Assembly: GCA_025331125.1 (NCBI GenBank)
Contig: JAOALB010000125.1
Coordinates: 1-39,256 of the forward strand
Direction: 5' to 3'
DNA length: 39,256 nucleotides
Source: Mycogone perniciosa
Lineage: Eukaryota > Ascomycota > Sordariomycetes > Hypocreales > Hypocreaceae
Shown here: piece by piece, positions 1 to 9,597 of the stretch
Layout: each line of letters begins with the position of its first letter
How positions within the stretch are numbered: position 1 is the stretch's first letter
Notes under the pieces: model-generated
What the model was told of the DNA's origin: nothing
Seen by the model: the letters and a program-made list of their open reading frames with translations, nothing else
Database searches by the model: none
Translations under genes and position numbers: made by a program

Positions 1-76
1 AGTGATCATGTTCTTATTGGCCCGTCGTTCCGATATTCTTCCGGACCCGGGCCTTGGCCTGGTCGGGTCGTGACAT

Positions 77-430
77 GTTGATAGCAGTACTATTATTCTC
101 TCCATTTTCTTTAAAGATATCACCCTTATTACACTAACCTATCCTTCACCAGGGAAACATTCCTATATCCAATACCCCAACAATCACCAGTGAGTCAAAC
201 GGATTATCAGTTATCCAAGGGGATCACCCGTAAGCCATCCATAATACCTACGCTCCTTACGTATCTCCTTTGTATATAAGACTGGACAAGTCGAGATCAT
301 TTAGTTTAGTTACTTGGGCAGTTGTTAAAACTTGCATTAACTTGAACCGACCAGTTCTACGGAATCCTGACAACATTACTACTGCTCAGTATTCATCCCT
401 GACCTCTCTGCTAACACAAACGCTGCAAGC
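77..430 (+). repeat. possible solo LTR remnant
   Basis: A TG-starting stretch begins at TGTTGATAG (77) directly after a GC-rich segment ending in GGTCGGGTCGTGACA. About 195 bases in it contains a TATATAAG box (273-280), followed by a tract ending near a CTAACACA sequence. This order (terminal TG, internal TATA box, terminal CA) is that of a fungal LTR, and the preceding GC-rich segment could be the 3' end of the internal region. No primer binding site, gag-pol reading frame or target-site duplication is visible and the right end is uncertain. The 85-codon open frame at 270-527 inside it matches nothing I recognise. Confidence 0.25.
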
Positions 431-622
431 CTCGGTTTGGCTGTTAGGAGTCGGACTGGATCATCTCAAGAATGCTGGCTACTGGGAAACGGTCCCCTTG
501 ATTTCTTTTCCAAAAAAAAGCCGTTAATTAAGCACGCTATTATATCTTCCATAAATTGCCTTGTTGAACCACCATTAACTCATTTTTCAATGCCTCCAAT
601 ACATATATCCTAGCTTTATGGA

Positions 623-1690
623 TTATAGTACTGTCCAATTGACCTCTTGTCTCTCCGGAAGCATAATTAGCTCTCTGCCTTTATGAGATGCGCTGAAAAT
701 GCCTATTTTCACCATCAACCTTTCTTCTGTCCCGTACTTCTCTGCGTGTGGGTGGTCCAAAAATACAGTCCATGGCTCGGAAACCACACTGAACACAAGA
801 TGTGTGAGCGTGTCTTCTGCATCTTGCCTGGGTTGATATTTCTCAACGATTTGACTCATTGTTACTACCATGTGAACTTCGAATCCCCGTGTGCTTGTCC
901 AAGCGTGCATATCTACCAGCTCAAACACTTTTTTGATCTCTTCTGAATCATTGGGAAGGCTTTTGTGCTGCTTATCCGCTGCAGTCAAGATGAAACTAGG
1001 AACGAATCCCAGGAAAACACACTGCAGAGCCTCTGGTCTTTTCCCCAAGTTCACATCCAATGTGCTGGACGATAAAACACATGCTTTCCCAACTCTCACA
1101 TTGCCATTCCGCATGACCTCCCATGACTCAACAAACCTCCGCTTGTCGTATGAGATGCGAGTGTCTATTGATTTGGGGATTCGATAATATCGGTGACTGA
1201 TTTCACTGAAAGGAAGATGCGAGCCCTTCAAACCTACTTGGTGAAATATAACATGATCCGGCCCACCTGTTGTACAAAATCCCCCACCCTCTATGCAGAA
1301 CCGATCTTGTGGGTTACTTCATGGCGTTTTGGCATAGATGGTATAAAATTCGCCTCCAATATCGCTAAGAACCTTATCAATGAACCTTTTGGGGTATTTT
1401 CCTAATACAAGGTCTTGCTCAGGGTCGTAGACCTTTGCTTCAACAAGTTCAAACCATCCAATAGCACCAACAGCAGACATGATCGCTTCTGCTCTTTTGC
1501 CTTGACAGTGTCTGCGGTCACCAAGTGTCAGCGTATCAGAATCAGCCATTTTTGCGAAGTAAGGTGGGTAAATCGGCAAGTTTGGGGTCGTGATGCCAGC
1601 TTGGGTATTGATGGAGCCCCGATATGTGATATATACTGCGGCGATATACGCCATAATAATAAAGCAACAATTGGATGTGACTGTTCCCAT
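623..1690 (-). pseudogene. unrecognised membrane-anchored or secreted protein, one in-frame stop
   Basis: Read from the ATG at 1690, a single frame of 356 codons runs to the stop at 623, interrupted only by a TGA at 1319-1321 (codon 124). The N-terminus (MGTVTSNCCFIIMAYIAAVY) has a hydrophobic stretch at about residues 8-24, consistent with a signal anchor or signal peptide. After the TGA the same frame stays open for 231 codons with normal-looking composition, so both halves belong together. No intron with a proper donor removes the TGA: the only nearby GT lies after it. I do not recognise the family and see no catalytic motif. Alternatives are a recently disabled gene, stop readthrough, a sequencing error, or two separate ORFs. 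An upstream non-ATG extension to 1774 is possible but not needed. Confidence 0.4.
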
Positions 1691-2207
1691 ACTTGTCTCG
1701 CCCTCCTCCCAATCTAGTTCTCCCACCTGGCACCCCTGCTTTTCTAGCACTTGCCTCCCACATTCGCTCCTCAAGGCTCTTGACGGCGATCCGGGAACCG
1801 GAGAGCGTTCCCATGTTGATAGCGACTACTTCGTACTAAGCACCGAAATACATGAAACAACATCTGGGCAATAATAATAGGCTGGTGACTGACAGCGAAT
1901 CCACTAAAGGCGGGAAGCGTACAGGCCGTCTACTTGGCACTAGGTGGCCCTGAAGCCTGAAGATACATAACTACTGGTAGCTACGAAGTACGAGTACTCT
2001 CTAATACAACATAAGGGCGTCAAGAAAGTCAGCCTCCAACGTCAGAACAAAAGCCATTTGCTGCCCAAAGCCATCAACACGTACTTCGTATAGAGCAGCC
2101 AATAATATGAGAATATGAGATAGCTTGAAGAGGAGTTGTGTGGGGTAGTTGGGCGGGGTAATTTGGCGGAGTCGATGGCATGGCATGTGCAGCTCCAGAA
2201 ATGAAGA

Positions 2208-2215
2208 TATATAAA
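2208..2215 (+). promoter_or_regulatory. TATA box of the CVNH gene
   Basis: TATATAAA lies 115 bases upstream of the ATG at 2330 in otherwise non-coding DNA. The spacing fits a fungal TATA promoter with a leader of roughly 80 bases. The stretch from 1691 to 2329 shows no convincing gene; the antisense open frames in it overlap the CVNH exon and look like shadows. Confidence 0.5.
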
Positions 2216-2329
2216 CCCCCTCGCGTCGCCATCCCTTTTGCCGCCGTCCTGTCTTCTACATAACCTTGAAATACAACCGATTGGCCTATACGAGGTAAAG
2301 CCATAAGAAACGTCAAAACATTGTCCATC

Positions 2330-2803
2330 ATGTCCTTCTCCGCATCAGCATCAAACATCCGCCTCGATGACGGCCATGTCCTCCGCGCCTCGCTCCGGAA
2401 CGCAGAGGGCAATACGGTTGAGGCTGAACTTGACCTAAATACGTGTATAGGTAATCAGGACGGTTGGTTTATGTGGGATGGCGTCAGTATGTGCTTTATT
2501 TACTATTTACTGCATCTCTGGTGCGATGCCAGGTAGCTAGAGTACTAACCGGGGACTGTGCCTTCATCTATCAGACTTTTCCCAGTCCGCCAGAAACGTT
2601 CGGTTGGAGGGCAGAAACCTAACCGCTGAATTGACCACGGCTAGCGGGGGCTACCGTGAACGACAGGGCATCAACCTTGATGACCGTATCGCTAATGACA
2701 ATGGTCGTTTGATTGTAAGTTCTAACTACTGCTATCTTGTTGTGACCTGAAGATAGCTTGGGACAGAAACACTGACTTATAATGTGTCTAATAGTTTGCC
2801 TAG
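2330..2803 (+). CDS. cyanovirin-N homolog (CVNH) lectin, 101 aa, three exons
   Basis: Exons 2330-2486, 2575-2714 and 2795-2803 join into 101 codons plus stop. Intron 1 (2487-2574) starts GTATGT, has a TACTAAC branch sequence at 2543-2549 and ends CAG. Intron 2 (2715-2794) starts GTAAGT and ends TAG. The protein is a single CVNH domain with the usual internal two-fold pattern: an N-half with SASNIRLDDGHVLRASLR and ELDLNTCIGNQDGWFMWDGVNF, and a C-half with SARNVRLEGRNLTAEL and INLDDRIANDNGRLIFA. CVNH proteins are small carbohydrate-binding proteins found in cyanobacteria, fungi and ferns, and fungal single-domain members are about 100-110 residues, matching this one. There is no signal peptide, so it is probably cytoplasmic. 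Sugar specificity cannot be read from the sequence. The terminal exon codes only Phe-Ala-stop. The gene looks intact. Confidence 0.9.
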
Positions 2804-3149
2804 TCATCATGGCCTTTAGTGGCACTAGGTTGAAGGCGGGGGCATGGAAGTTATTGGGTTAGTCTCTACGGCCAGTCTCCATTCCGCCTGGGCAGCAGAC
2901 AATAGCCATGCGCTTCATAGATGTCAAAGGGCAGAGCCACTGTTTTGGGGGCTGGTAGTTGTTTGAGTGACCACGTGTGTAGACTTACCTTTGCGGAAAG
3001 ATATGAACTTTGTTCTTACTGCCTCGTACTAGAACCATCGATGCTGTAGATAACCAGTCGCAATTTACGTTGTAATTAACAGTATTTCGCTTATAAAAGT
3101 TGATCTTTTAAGAAACAACAAGTCTTGTCCGTCCTACTTAATTGTACCA

Positions 3150-4071
3150 TCATTCTCTCAGTTCTGTGGCCTCATTGTCAGGGTCTTCGATTCGGAGCCT
3201 TTCCTCGAGATCGGGAGATTCCTCTCTGACGCTGAAAAACTTGCTCCACGCAGGATAGTCTGAACCTCCTCGATGCAGAATGGAGACCTGGATCGGACAC
3301 TGAAGGCCATGATACATGTATCCTTCGCCGGCATGGCGCTGATGTGTAGCTCGAGGGCAAACCTTTAAGCAACTCAAGGGACCAAATCCAGCTTCTTTGG
3401 CCATCTTTTCCCCCCAGAGCCTCACTTTGGAAATAGAGTCAGACGTCCTTTGGATCCCCTACGTGCGGGTTACAAATCCTGGATGGCGTTGACGCTCTCA
3501 GCGGCTCGCTCCTATATTCACTGTTTGAAAGTTACTGCAACCAGGAAATGATGCAGCTCCTTTCTAACACCGTGCTGAAACTGCATTTGATGCATCACTT
3601 TGGCACGAGTGGGAAGTGTCAACTGCAATATAACTTGCACTATCAGCTACAATTGCTGAGGTGTACACTTCACTTTTGCTGGTCTGGTACAACGGTTTAC
3701 AGGAAGGGATCCACCTTCACTGCCTTGGGGACTATGATCTCGACCTGGAAGCGACGTATAAGAATGAGGGTGACAAAAAAAGGATAATGGATGCGTACCT
3801 TGAGGTCAAGAAAGATACTTCAGAGGAAAAGGAAGATGGTGTCACCCAGCTGGAGTTCAAGTCGTTCCTCAATTACGTCCGAGACCCGGACGTAATAGCA
3901 ATGGTTGACTACGTAGAACTCCGGGAGCTGCTCGGTGACTTCGATTACGATACAAGCGTCAAGTTGTCCAATATGCAAAACATCACCGACTTCCCTTGCT
4001 TATCTAGAATGCCAAAGGTTGCCCCAAGCGAAGTACTGAACGACATTGATTCGGAGCGGTTGGTTCTCTAA
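3150..4071. pseudogene. decayed coding remnants, family not recognised
   Basis: Two stretches look like former coding DNA but no intact gene can be built. On the minus strand 3150-3425 is an open frame of 91 codons. On the plus strand a frame readable through about 3460-3660 (containing DGVDALSGSLLYSLFESY) gives way to a second frame at 3661-4071, which has an acidic, helix-like composition (for example KRIMDAYLEVKKDTSEEKED) and ends at a stop at 4069-4071. Stops and a frame change separate the plus-strand pieces and no clear donor/acceptor pair joins them. I do not recognise a family. It may be a relic of one plus-strand gene, or an active gene with introns I cannot place. Confidence 0.25.
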
Positions 4072-5260
4072 TAAGGAAAAGTGAAGCTGAGTTGCTGCGG
4101 GAATGACCGTGCTCACCATAGAGACACTGGCAATGAGGGCCGTTGCGGTAGCGGAGCCTGCGTATCTTCGGGCTCGCAACGGCTGAGATACAGAAGCAGC
4201 CTGAAGTCGACACCAAGTTCACCGTGGTCTAGATTGGTGCGGTAGCCACTGTCGATGTAGACGTTTGTGTGCTCAAGGGTGACGGATAATTGACGCCAGC
4301 ATCCTTCATTCTCGGCCCTTCGTGTCATCTCAGGGGCATACCCAAAGCAATCAGGTAACGATACTTAGGCCACACAGCTGGCAGCCGCATGTTATTATGA
4401 ATTCCTACTCCATTCATGACGAGAGGCCGCCTTCCATCAGTTAGTGAGTTTTGCAAACACCGCTTCTTGTATTAAACACAAAATCACAATTTATATCAAG
4501 CAGGCGGACCATCCAACCTCAACGTGACGAGCTCTATGCCTCCTATGGCCTCTGTCCTGTGAGATAAATATTCTATTGCATATTGGTACAGCAGGCCAGG
4601 ATACATCATCTGAACCGGCAAAAGAGCCCAATGCCCAACTTCATCAGTATGAACGGCCCGTTTCGCTATTCACCGCCTCTTATGATGCCCCTCAGGAATC
4701 CGGAGCCACGAGAGCGCGGTAGCGACGGCATTGCCTAAGAGGAAAGAACCAAATCCATTCTTGCGATGCATTACACCATCTCCAGAGACGAGACAGCATT
4801 AGAGAGTTGCACACAAGACAAACTCCACGCCTTGCGAACGAAAGGATCGCATGGAGGAGATGAGCAAAAGAGAGGGTATCTATCCGATGAAGACAGCCGG
4901 TTGTGATTTTGGGGTTGGAAGCTCTAGTCACCCAAGCTCGTTCGATCCTTACTGTTACACTCAACATTTATGACACTGAAATTCCATCAAGCAATATATC
5001 CTAAGAAATCTGGAAGTGTATTCATTGGCTCTAAACTATATCACATAATGTCGAGATCATGCAAATATTCTAGTGCACAAAGAATTTCAGCACACTGCTT
5101 CTTCTAAAGGTAATATAAAAGTCATCAGCCCACTCACGAATAGTGGATGGAGGTATAACGTTTTGTATGATTAGAAAGTATAGGCACCAAATCCCCAACA
5201 AATTAACTGATTGCTTAAGCTAACGAACAAGCATACACGGCATAATCCCACTAGATTATG
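4072..5260. other. intergenic, no supported gene
   Basis: Short open frames occur on both strands (for example 4113-4328 minus and 4692-4967 minus), but none has a recognisable domain, signal peptide or convincing splice structure. Base composition is mixed and no tandem repeat stands out. I see nothing that can be annotated. Confidence 0.4.
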
Positions 5261-5364
5261 TGGTCTTGTCATTTTAAGAAGTGACTTCACTACCACTAGG
5301 ATGTTTACCCCTTATCAATCCTTATCTATCAACAACTAGAACGCTTTCTCCTTTGAAGTCCACT

Positions 5365-5655
5365 TTACCAACCAGGGCCAGGGGAAACATCTGCCTCTCT
5401 CTTCCAGCCAGGCCCAGGGGCAACATCTGCCTCTCTCTTCCAGCCAGGGCCAGGGGCAACATCTGCCTCTCTCTTCCAGCCAGGGCCAGGGGCAACCTCT
5501 GCTTCGCGCTTCTCCTCAGTAGGCTTTATCTCCATGTCAGTGTGAGTCTGGAATGTCTATACATCATATGAAGCAGTAATACGCACAGCAAGGATATTCG
5601 GCAAGGCAACAGCATGGGCCGCAGCCGCCATGGCAAGAAGAGCGATGCTGCGCAT
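5365..5655 (-). pseudogene. secreted Kex2-processed repeat-peptide precursor (KEP/RiPP- or pheromone-like), copy A, with in-frame TAG
   Basis: The minus-strand frame has 97 codons including the final TAA. Residues 1-15 (MRSIALLAMAAAAHA) form a clear signal peptide, followed by VALPNILAV and a short linker. From codon 49 there are four exact-length 12-residue units, each starting with the Kex2 site Lys-Arg, then an acidic EAEV or EADV spacer, then a core ending in PGPGW (unit type KREADVAPGPGW); the last unit is followed directly by the stop. This is the layout of Kex2-processed repeat proteins: alpha-factor-type pheromone precursors with EA dipeptides trimmed by STE13-like aminopeptidase, and dikaritin RiPP precursors such as those of ustiloxins. 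The core has no Cys, unlike known hypocrealean alpha-pheromones. A TAG at 5557-5559 (codon 33) lies between signal peptide and repeats; the corresponding codon in copy B is ACG, so the linker was coding. A 39-nt GT-AG segment (5586-5548) would remove it in frame but is very short for an intron and is not conserved in copy B. It is either a disabled gene or one needing splicing or readthrough. Confidence 0.7.
5368..5511 (-). repeat. four tandem 36-bp units encoding the peptide repeat
   Basis: The segment consists of exactly four 36-bp units in phase with the reading frame. Each encodes Lys-Arg, an EA-type spacer and a Pro-Gly-Pro-Gly-Trp core. Units 2-4 are almost identical at the DNA level, differing at wobble positions and at one Ala to Ser change in unit 4. 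Unit 1 differs most (KREAEV instead of KREADV). High similarity between adjacent units suggests recent unit duplication or gene conversion. The antisense open frame on the plus strand is a by-product of the repeat. Confidence 0.9.
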
Positions 5656-5758
5656 GGTGTCAAGGTGTTGTGGTGAGAGTTGATAGAACGAGTTGGTTTG
5701 ATGATGATGGATCTATGTAGCAAGATGATCCTGAAATTTTTGAGGAGGGATGACGATG

Positions 5759-5767
5759 ATATATATA
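5759..5767 (-). promoter_or_regulatory. TATA-type run upstream of the precursor, copy A
   Basis: An uninterrupted ATATATATA run sits about 105 bases upstream of the precursor ATG. The corresponding position in copy B, about 107 bases upstream of its ATG, holds a similar ATATATT run, so position and spacing are conserved between the copies. Confidence 0.4.
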
Positions 5768-6001
5768 CTGTAGAAAATATTAACTATACAGAAATAGGAT
5801 TATAAGCACGAAACGCCCGACACCTGTTGATAGTATGGTAAGCATTCCCCTTTACTACTCCTACTACCTGTTGTAATTGGTATGTAGTACGAAGTATGGG
5901 ATCGGATACGCAGAATCACGCCTAATTCGGGCACACTTACGGAGTATGCACGTAGATGCCAAGGTTGCGGTATGATATGGTCTGTCTACATACAGCTAGG
6001 A

Positions 6002-7815
6002 CATTGTGGAGTAATGAAGTTGATTGGCTTTCTTATTCGTACTCGCTGCTTTTTTTCGAGTCCTCCCAGTCTGTCCCACATGCCCCTAATTCGTTAACAG
6101 CACTACCCGCATCATGATTGACATGGTTAACACTCCTTGTATTACACGATCTAACACGAACTAGACAGTAGTATTTATCAAACAAAATGCCGGATCCACC
6201 CCTAAAGTGTCTTGACCGCTCTAGAGAGACCAGAAAAGGAAGTAGATAGGCAGAATACATGTCTCCGGAGGGGCGCACGCAAGACGGGGGTAATATGGCT
6301 GCACAGTCCCTAACTGGAATGTTCTCGCCCTATCACTCCACTAAAAGGCAACTCCTATCTCCGTGTCTACGTCGGATATAGTATCAAAAAATCAGTAACA
6401 TACATCAAGGGCTTCTTCGTTTGCATTGATCTGCATGATTCGTGAGCTCACTGAAGTTATGAACCGGCATGTCGCACTGCTAACATTGACAGCTGACCAC
6501 ACACTAATAGTGCTCAGTATCATGAATACTTCTGTTGGTTGGAGATGGACGTTCAATGTGTCCTGTAGGGTTGCTTGTGTGGAGCGGAGATGCAGATCCA
6601 CTTGGAGCTCCTCTAAAATCTCAATACAAACACCCTATGTCAGGTGCCCAAAGAGGCAAGGGGTTAAAAAGCACTACTCAGGGCCCCTGGCCTCTGACCC
6701 AGGTTATAACTAGAGCAGGATATATAAAGAAGGGCACTTCCCCCGAGATACATGGAAGGGCAGAGACGAATACAGTCAACTACCTGCTCCCTACCTGTTA
6801 GGTCACAGCGCAGCTGTGGCTCGGATCCTTCCCAGACTCTTTCACCCTTCTCTTTTGCCTGCGTCTCTGATATAAAAACAACTCTATAGAAAATTTACCG
6901 AATCTTTTTGCGTGGCACTGTGCCAAGGGCGACCCATGCCCGGTCTTCCATGTTCGAAGGGTGACGTCCTGCTCGGTCTTCTACCGGTCAATTCTGTCCA
7001 GAGCGAGGGTAACCTTTTAATATATTTGCTAAGACGGAGAGAGCGAGGAAAACGATACACTGGTATCCTGGTTATAGACCGCCTCGCTCTTGACCATTAT
7101 GTTCCAGGCAAGGTAATACGGAAGCAGACGATAGGAAGATTGCTTGTTATCGTGTGGCTTTATGGTGAAGTGTACAGACCCTTCCCTCTCAAATTCCAAC
7201 TTATCATGACCTAACCTTCATGTACAGATATATGCTCGGATCAAATGATCAAGCAATTGCTTTCAGCATGTATGATAGCAAGTTCATCGTTCAACAAGCG
7301 AATGGTGACGCCGTCATGGTTGTCCCAAACTACCGCGTACATCATCCGATCAAAAATCTTCAAACAAAATAACTAATCATCTCTTTCACTGTGCCACCGC
7401 CATGAGTCTTGGTTTTGAACCTAGAATTAGCAGAACACGAAGTGCCGAGAGGGCGCACAGACAGGGCCACTAACACGCTTCGCCCGCCGCTCAGCCTGGA
7501 GATGCCCAGAGACATTGCGTTGTTCCCTTGTCTGTTTCATATGCTCCTGTCAGCATTGCCGAGAGGTTGGAAGCGAAGTATTAGATTCACTTATTTTTAG
7601 TCCTGATTCTCGCGTACTACGCCAATTGAAGAGCTCCGAAGTCATGTCAGCCACTCGGCATGGTCTCGTTCTAGACTAGCAGTCACAGTGCTTATGACAC
7701 TGAGGCAGTGCATGAAAATCCGAATATCTCATCCTCATCCTCCTCATTAATAAATCTCACCGCAATTCTTCCTCCTTCAAACCACCTCACTCACTCACCC
7801 TTCTACGACAACAAA
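6002..7815. other. intergenic, no firmly supported gene
   Basis: Several open frames of 60-100 codons occur here (for example 6426-6713 and 6912-7214 plus) without recognisable domains. A weak candidate for a small spliced gene runs from an ATG at about 7100 through an intron of about 115 nt ending TACAG near 7227, into a frame containing SNDQAIAFSMYDSKFIVQQA and a stop near 7371. It has no known family and is not called as a gene. The 5' leader of the next gene (7720-7815) is rich in TCC/CCT, as is common before fungal start codons. Confidence 0.3.
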
Positions 7816-8493
7816 ATGGGCTCTGGCAACTCAAAAGAGGTGTACGACCAGGTCGAGCGCGCCACCTGCGCCGGCTTCCACCCGCCGATCTCATTCACCC
7901 TCTTCGTGAACAGCAGCATCGGAAGAAGGGCCTACTCCCTTGGAACGGAACAAACTGGACCCATCTACTTCTTCAGCGTGAACCGCGGCGACATCATCAT
8001 TCACAACGGCCCGACGAAAGATCACCCACCCCTCGCAGCCGTTGACGGCGGCTACGGCACCAAAGCCACCATCGTCCTCCCGCCCGTGGAACCAGGCCTA
8101 CCGGGCTTCACGAGCGAATTTTCCCTGTCGTATTGGAGCGACAATGCCTATGGCTTTCAAGTCCCCGTGGGAAGAGGACCGAAGAAGAATGTTGAGAAGT
8201 TTGAGTGGCGGAGGAGCCAAGGGGATGAAGTCGCCAGTCTGGGCGAGTCGTTCGCTGGCTGGAAGCTCGTCCGCGGAGATTCCGAGAGCCATTCCGAGGT
8301 GTTGGCCGCCTGGTCCTATGCGTCGTTTAGCCTGAGCAGGGCGGCTGAGTTTCGTTTTGTGAATAGAGGCGCGACGGGCGAGCTGGGGGATGCGTTTGCG
8401 TTGATGACGATTTTGTCGTTTGTCAAACTGTATGTGCGGTTGGCAGAGGCGAGGGGGGCGACAACGGGGGTTGGAGTAACTAGTATGTCCTAG
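7816..8493 (+). CDS. conserved fungal protein, tubby C-terminal-like (LURP/scramblase-like) fold suspected, 225 aa
   Basis: A single-exon frame opens at the ATG at 7816. It is chosen over the upstream non-ATG extension because the upstream residues are a Ser/Pro-rich translation of CT-rich leader DNA and because this start gives MGSGNSKE, an N-myristoylation-type sequence (Gly2, Ser6). The body alternates short hydrophobic strands with turns (ISFTLFVNSS, KATIVLPP, FSLSYWSDNAYGFQVP), followed by FEWRRSQGDEVASLG near residues 129-143, GWKLVRG, a strand with VLAAWSY, then AEFRFVNRG and a C-terminal helix (LMTILSFVKLYVRLAEAR). From memory this matches a widespread uncharacterised fungal family with a tubby-like C-terminal domain. 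The reaction or ligand is unknown. The myristoylation signal suggests attachment to a membrane. The gene looks intact. Confidence 0.75.
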   Translation: MGSGNSKEVYDQVERATCAGFHPPISFTLFVNSSIGRRAYSLGTEQTGPIYFFSVNRGDIIIHNGPTKDHPPLAAVDGGYGTKATIVLPPVEPGLPGFTSEFSLSYWSDNAYGFQVPVGRGPKKNVEKFEWRRSQGDEVASLGESFAGWKLVRGDSESHSEVLAAWSYASFSLSRAAEFRFVNRGATGELGDAFALMTILSFVKLYVRLAEARGATTGVGVTSMS

Positions 8494-9204
8494 CTGCCCC
8501 GGTTTATGTCTGCTGTCGTATGTGTTTCTATGGGTTTCTACTCTCTTCTACTTGGCGTTTATATCGTGTTGAACAACCCGCTCCAAAATTCGGCAGTCAG
8601 ATTTTGCGAAGGCTCAGTTCCAGGGATTCAGGGTTAGACAAAAACACAACAAAAGATAAGAATGAGAAGCCCGAACCGCCCCATTGTGAAGTGATTCTTT
8701 GCCTCAAATAGTCGAGCAAGTCCAACTATTAGCTAGTGACTTCTAATACTAGAAGGGTTGATTATTATGTATTATCAACTGCTGAGTACAGGCCAGATTA
8801 AGCGGAGTATTGTCAGACCACAAATCCAGCAGAGGTGAAGCTCCACACAATAAGGTATGCGTGGATAAGTGACCTTATATGCTATGTGACACACACCCCA
8901 GGTGCGATAGTGTAGATACAGCGCCTGTACTTCGTATTCACTGTAGTCCTATGTGGAGGGCGCAGAGGACTTTTTCCTCCTATTTAGCTTTTACGGTAGC
9001 TGTTGGTGGATACACCGCCGTAAAAGCCTCGAGCCACAATAAGACCTAATAATGGCTTCGCCAAACCAGTTAACACCTTCAAGTGGTCACCCTTCCATGC
9101 TGGTTCTCGTACTGACTCCAGGTCTCGGACTGACAATTCCCCTTCCATGATGCACTTCTGCATCATTACACGGCCGGACAAGTCGTTGAGAGAGGTACTC
9201 CGTA
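8494..9204. other. intergenic, no supported gene
   Basis: Short open frames at 8520-8711 (plus) and 8984-9181 (minus) have no recognisable domain. A TACTCCGTAC copy of the dispersed short repeat occurs at 9196-9205, at the edge of the following AT-rich patch. Nothing else can be supported. Confidence 0.4.
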
Positions 9205-9430
9205 CGAAGCCCTATAATTATAGCGCTTATTAAGTAAAAAAATTATTAAGGATTTAAAAGGTGAACTTTAAAATTTATATATTAATTACAAGACGCTTTT
9301 AAAATGGAAGTAATAGAGGAAGTATAATATTTAAGTAATAATATAGTTATCATTAATTCTATAAAAGTATAGCTATTTTATTTGAGTTTATATAGAATTT
9401 TAAAACAAATGAATTTATATGGGGTTTTGT
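9205..9430. repeat. small AT-rich patch, RIP-like
   Basis: About 225 bases of strongly AT-rich sequence with almost no CpA or TpG-rich coding character, sharply different from the flanks. It resembles the large AT-rich blocks after 30.9 kb and is probably a fragment of a transposable element destroyed by RIP. It ends about 170 bases before the helicase start codon, so the helicase promoter lies against it. Confidence 0.5.
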
Positions 9431-9597
9431 AGTTTTACCGTTTCTTTTTTCTCCCCACTGTAGGCGGCCCTCTAGCGCATGCGCCCAGGGACCACAGAGC
9501 ACAGACCATCTCTTTCTCTTTTCCCTCTTCAAGTCAGACTTCATTCACATGGCATCCAGACCTTGCATCTAACAACGAGCCTAGAAACTGCATCGCC

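Larger units (their letters stand above)
5261..6001 (-). repeat. segmental duplication, copy A (partner at 34335-35033)
   Basis: This block aligns by eye along its whole length with 34335-35033 in the same orientation. Shared landmarks are the 3' flank (CTTATCAAT before the stop), the whole precursor ORF, the leader (GTTGA-AGAACGA-TTGGTTTGATG), the TATA-type run upstream, the ACGAAACG-C-GACAC segment and the far end (AGATGCCAAGG-T-CGGTATG to ATACAG-TAGGA). The duplication therefore includes promoter, gene and terminator flank. The copies have diverged by many point changes and small indels, so it is not recent. Confidence 0.8.

Noticed and set aside
5281..5571. Plus-strand open frame with repeated ARGNICLSLP units
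   Set aside because: It is the antisense of the minus-strand precursor repeats. The minus strand carries signal peptide, Kex2 sites and stop; the plus strand has none of these.
5365..5655. A conventional alpha-factor pheromone gene (ppg1)
   Set aside because: The repeat layout fits, but the core lacks the Cys pair expected of filamentous ascomycete alpha-pheromones, so the name is not given.
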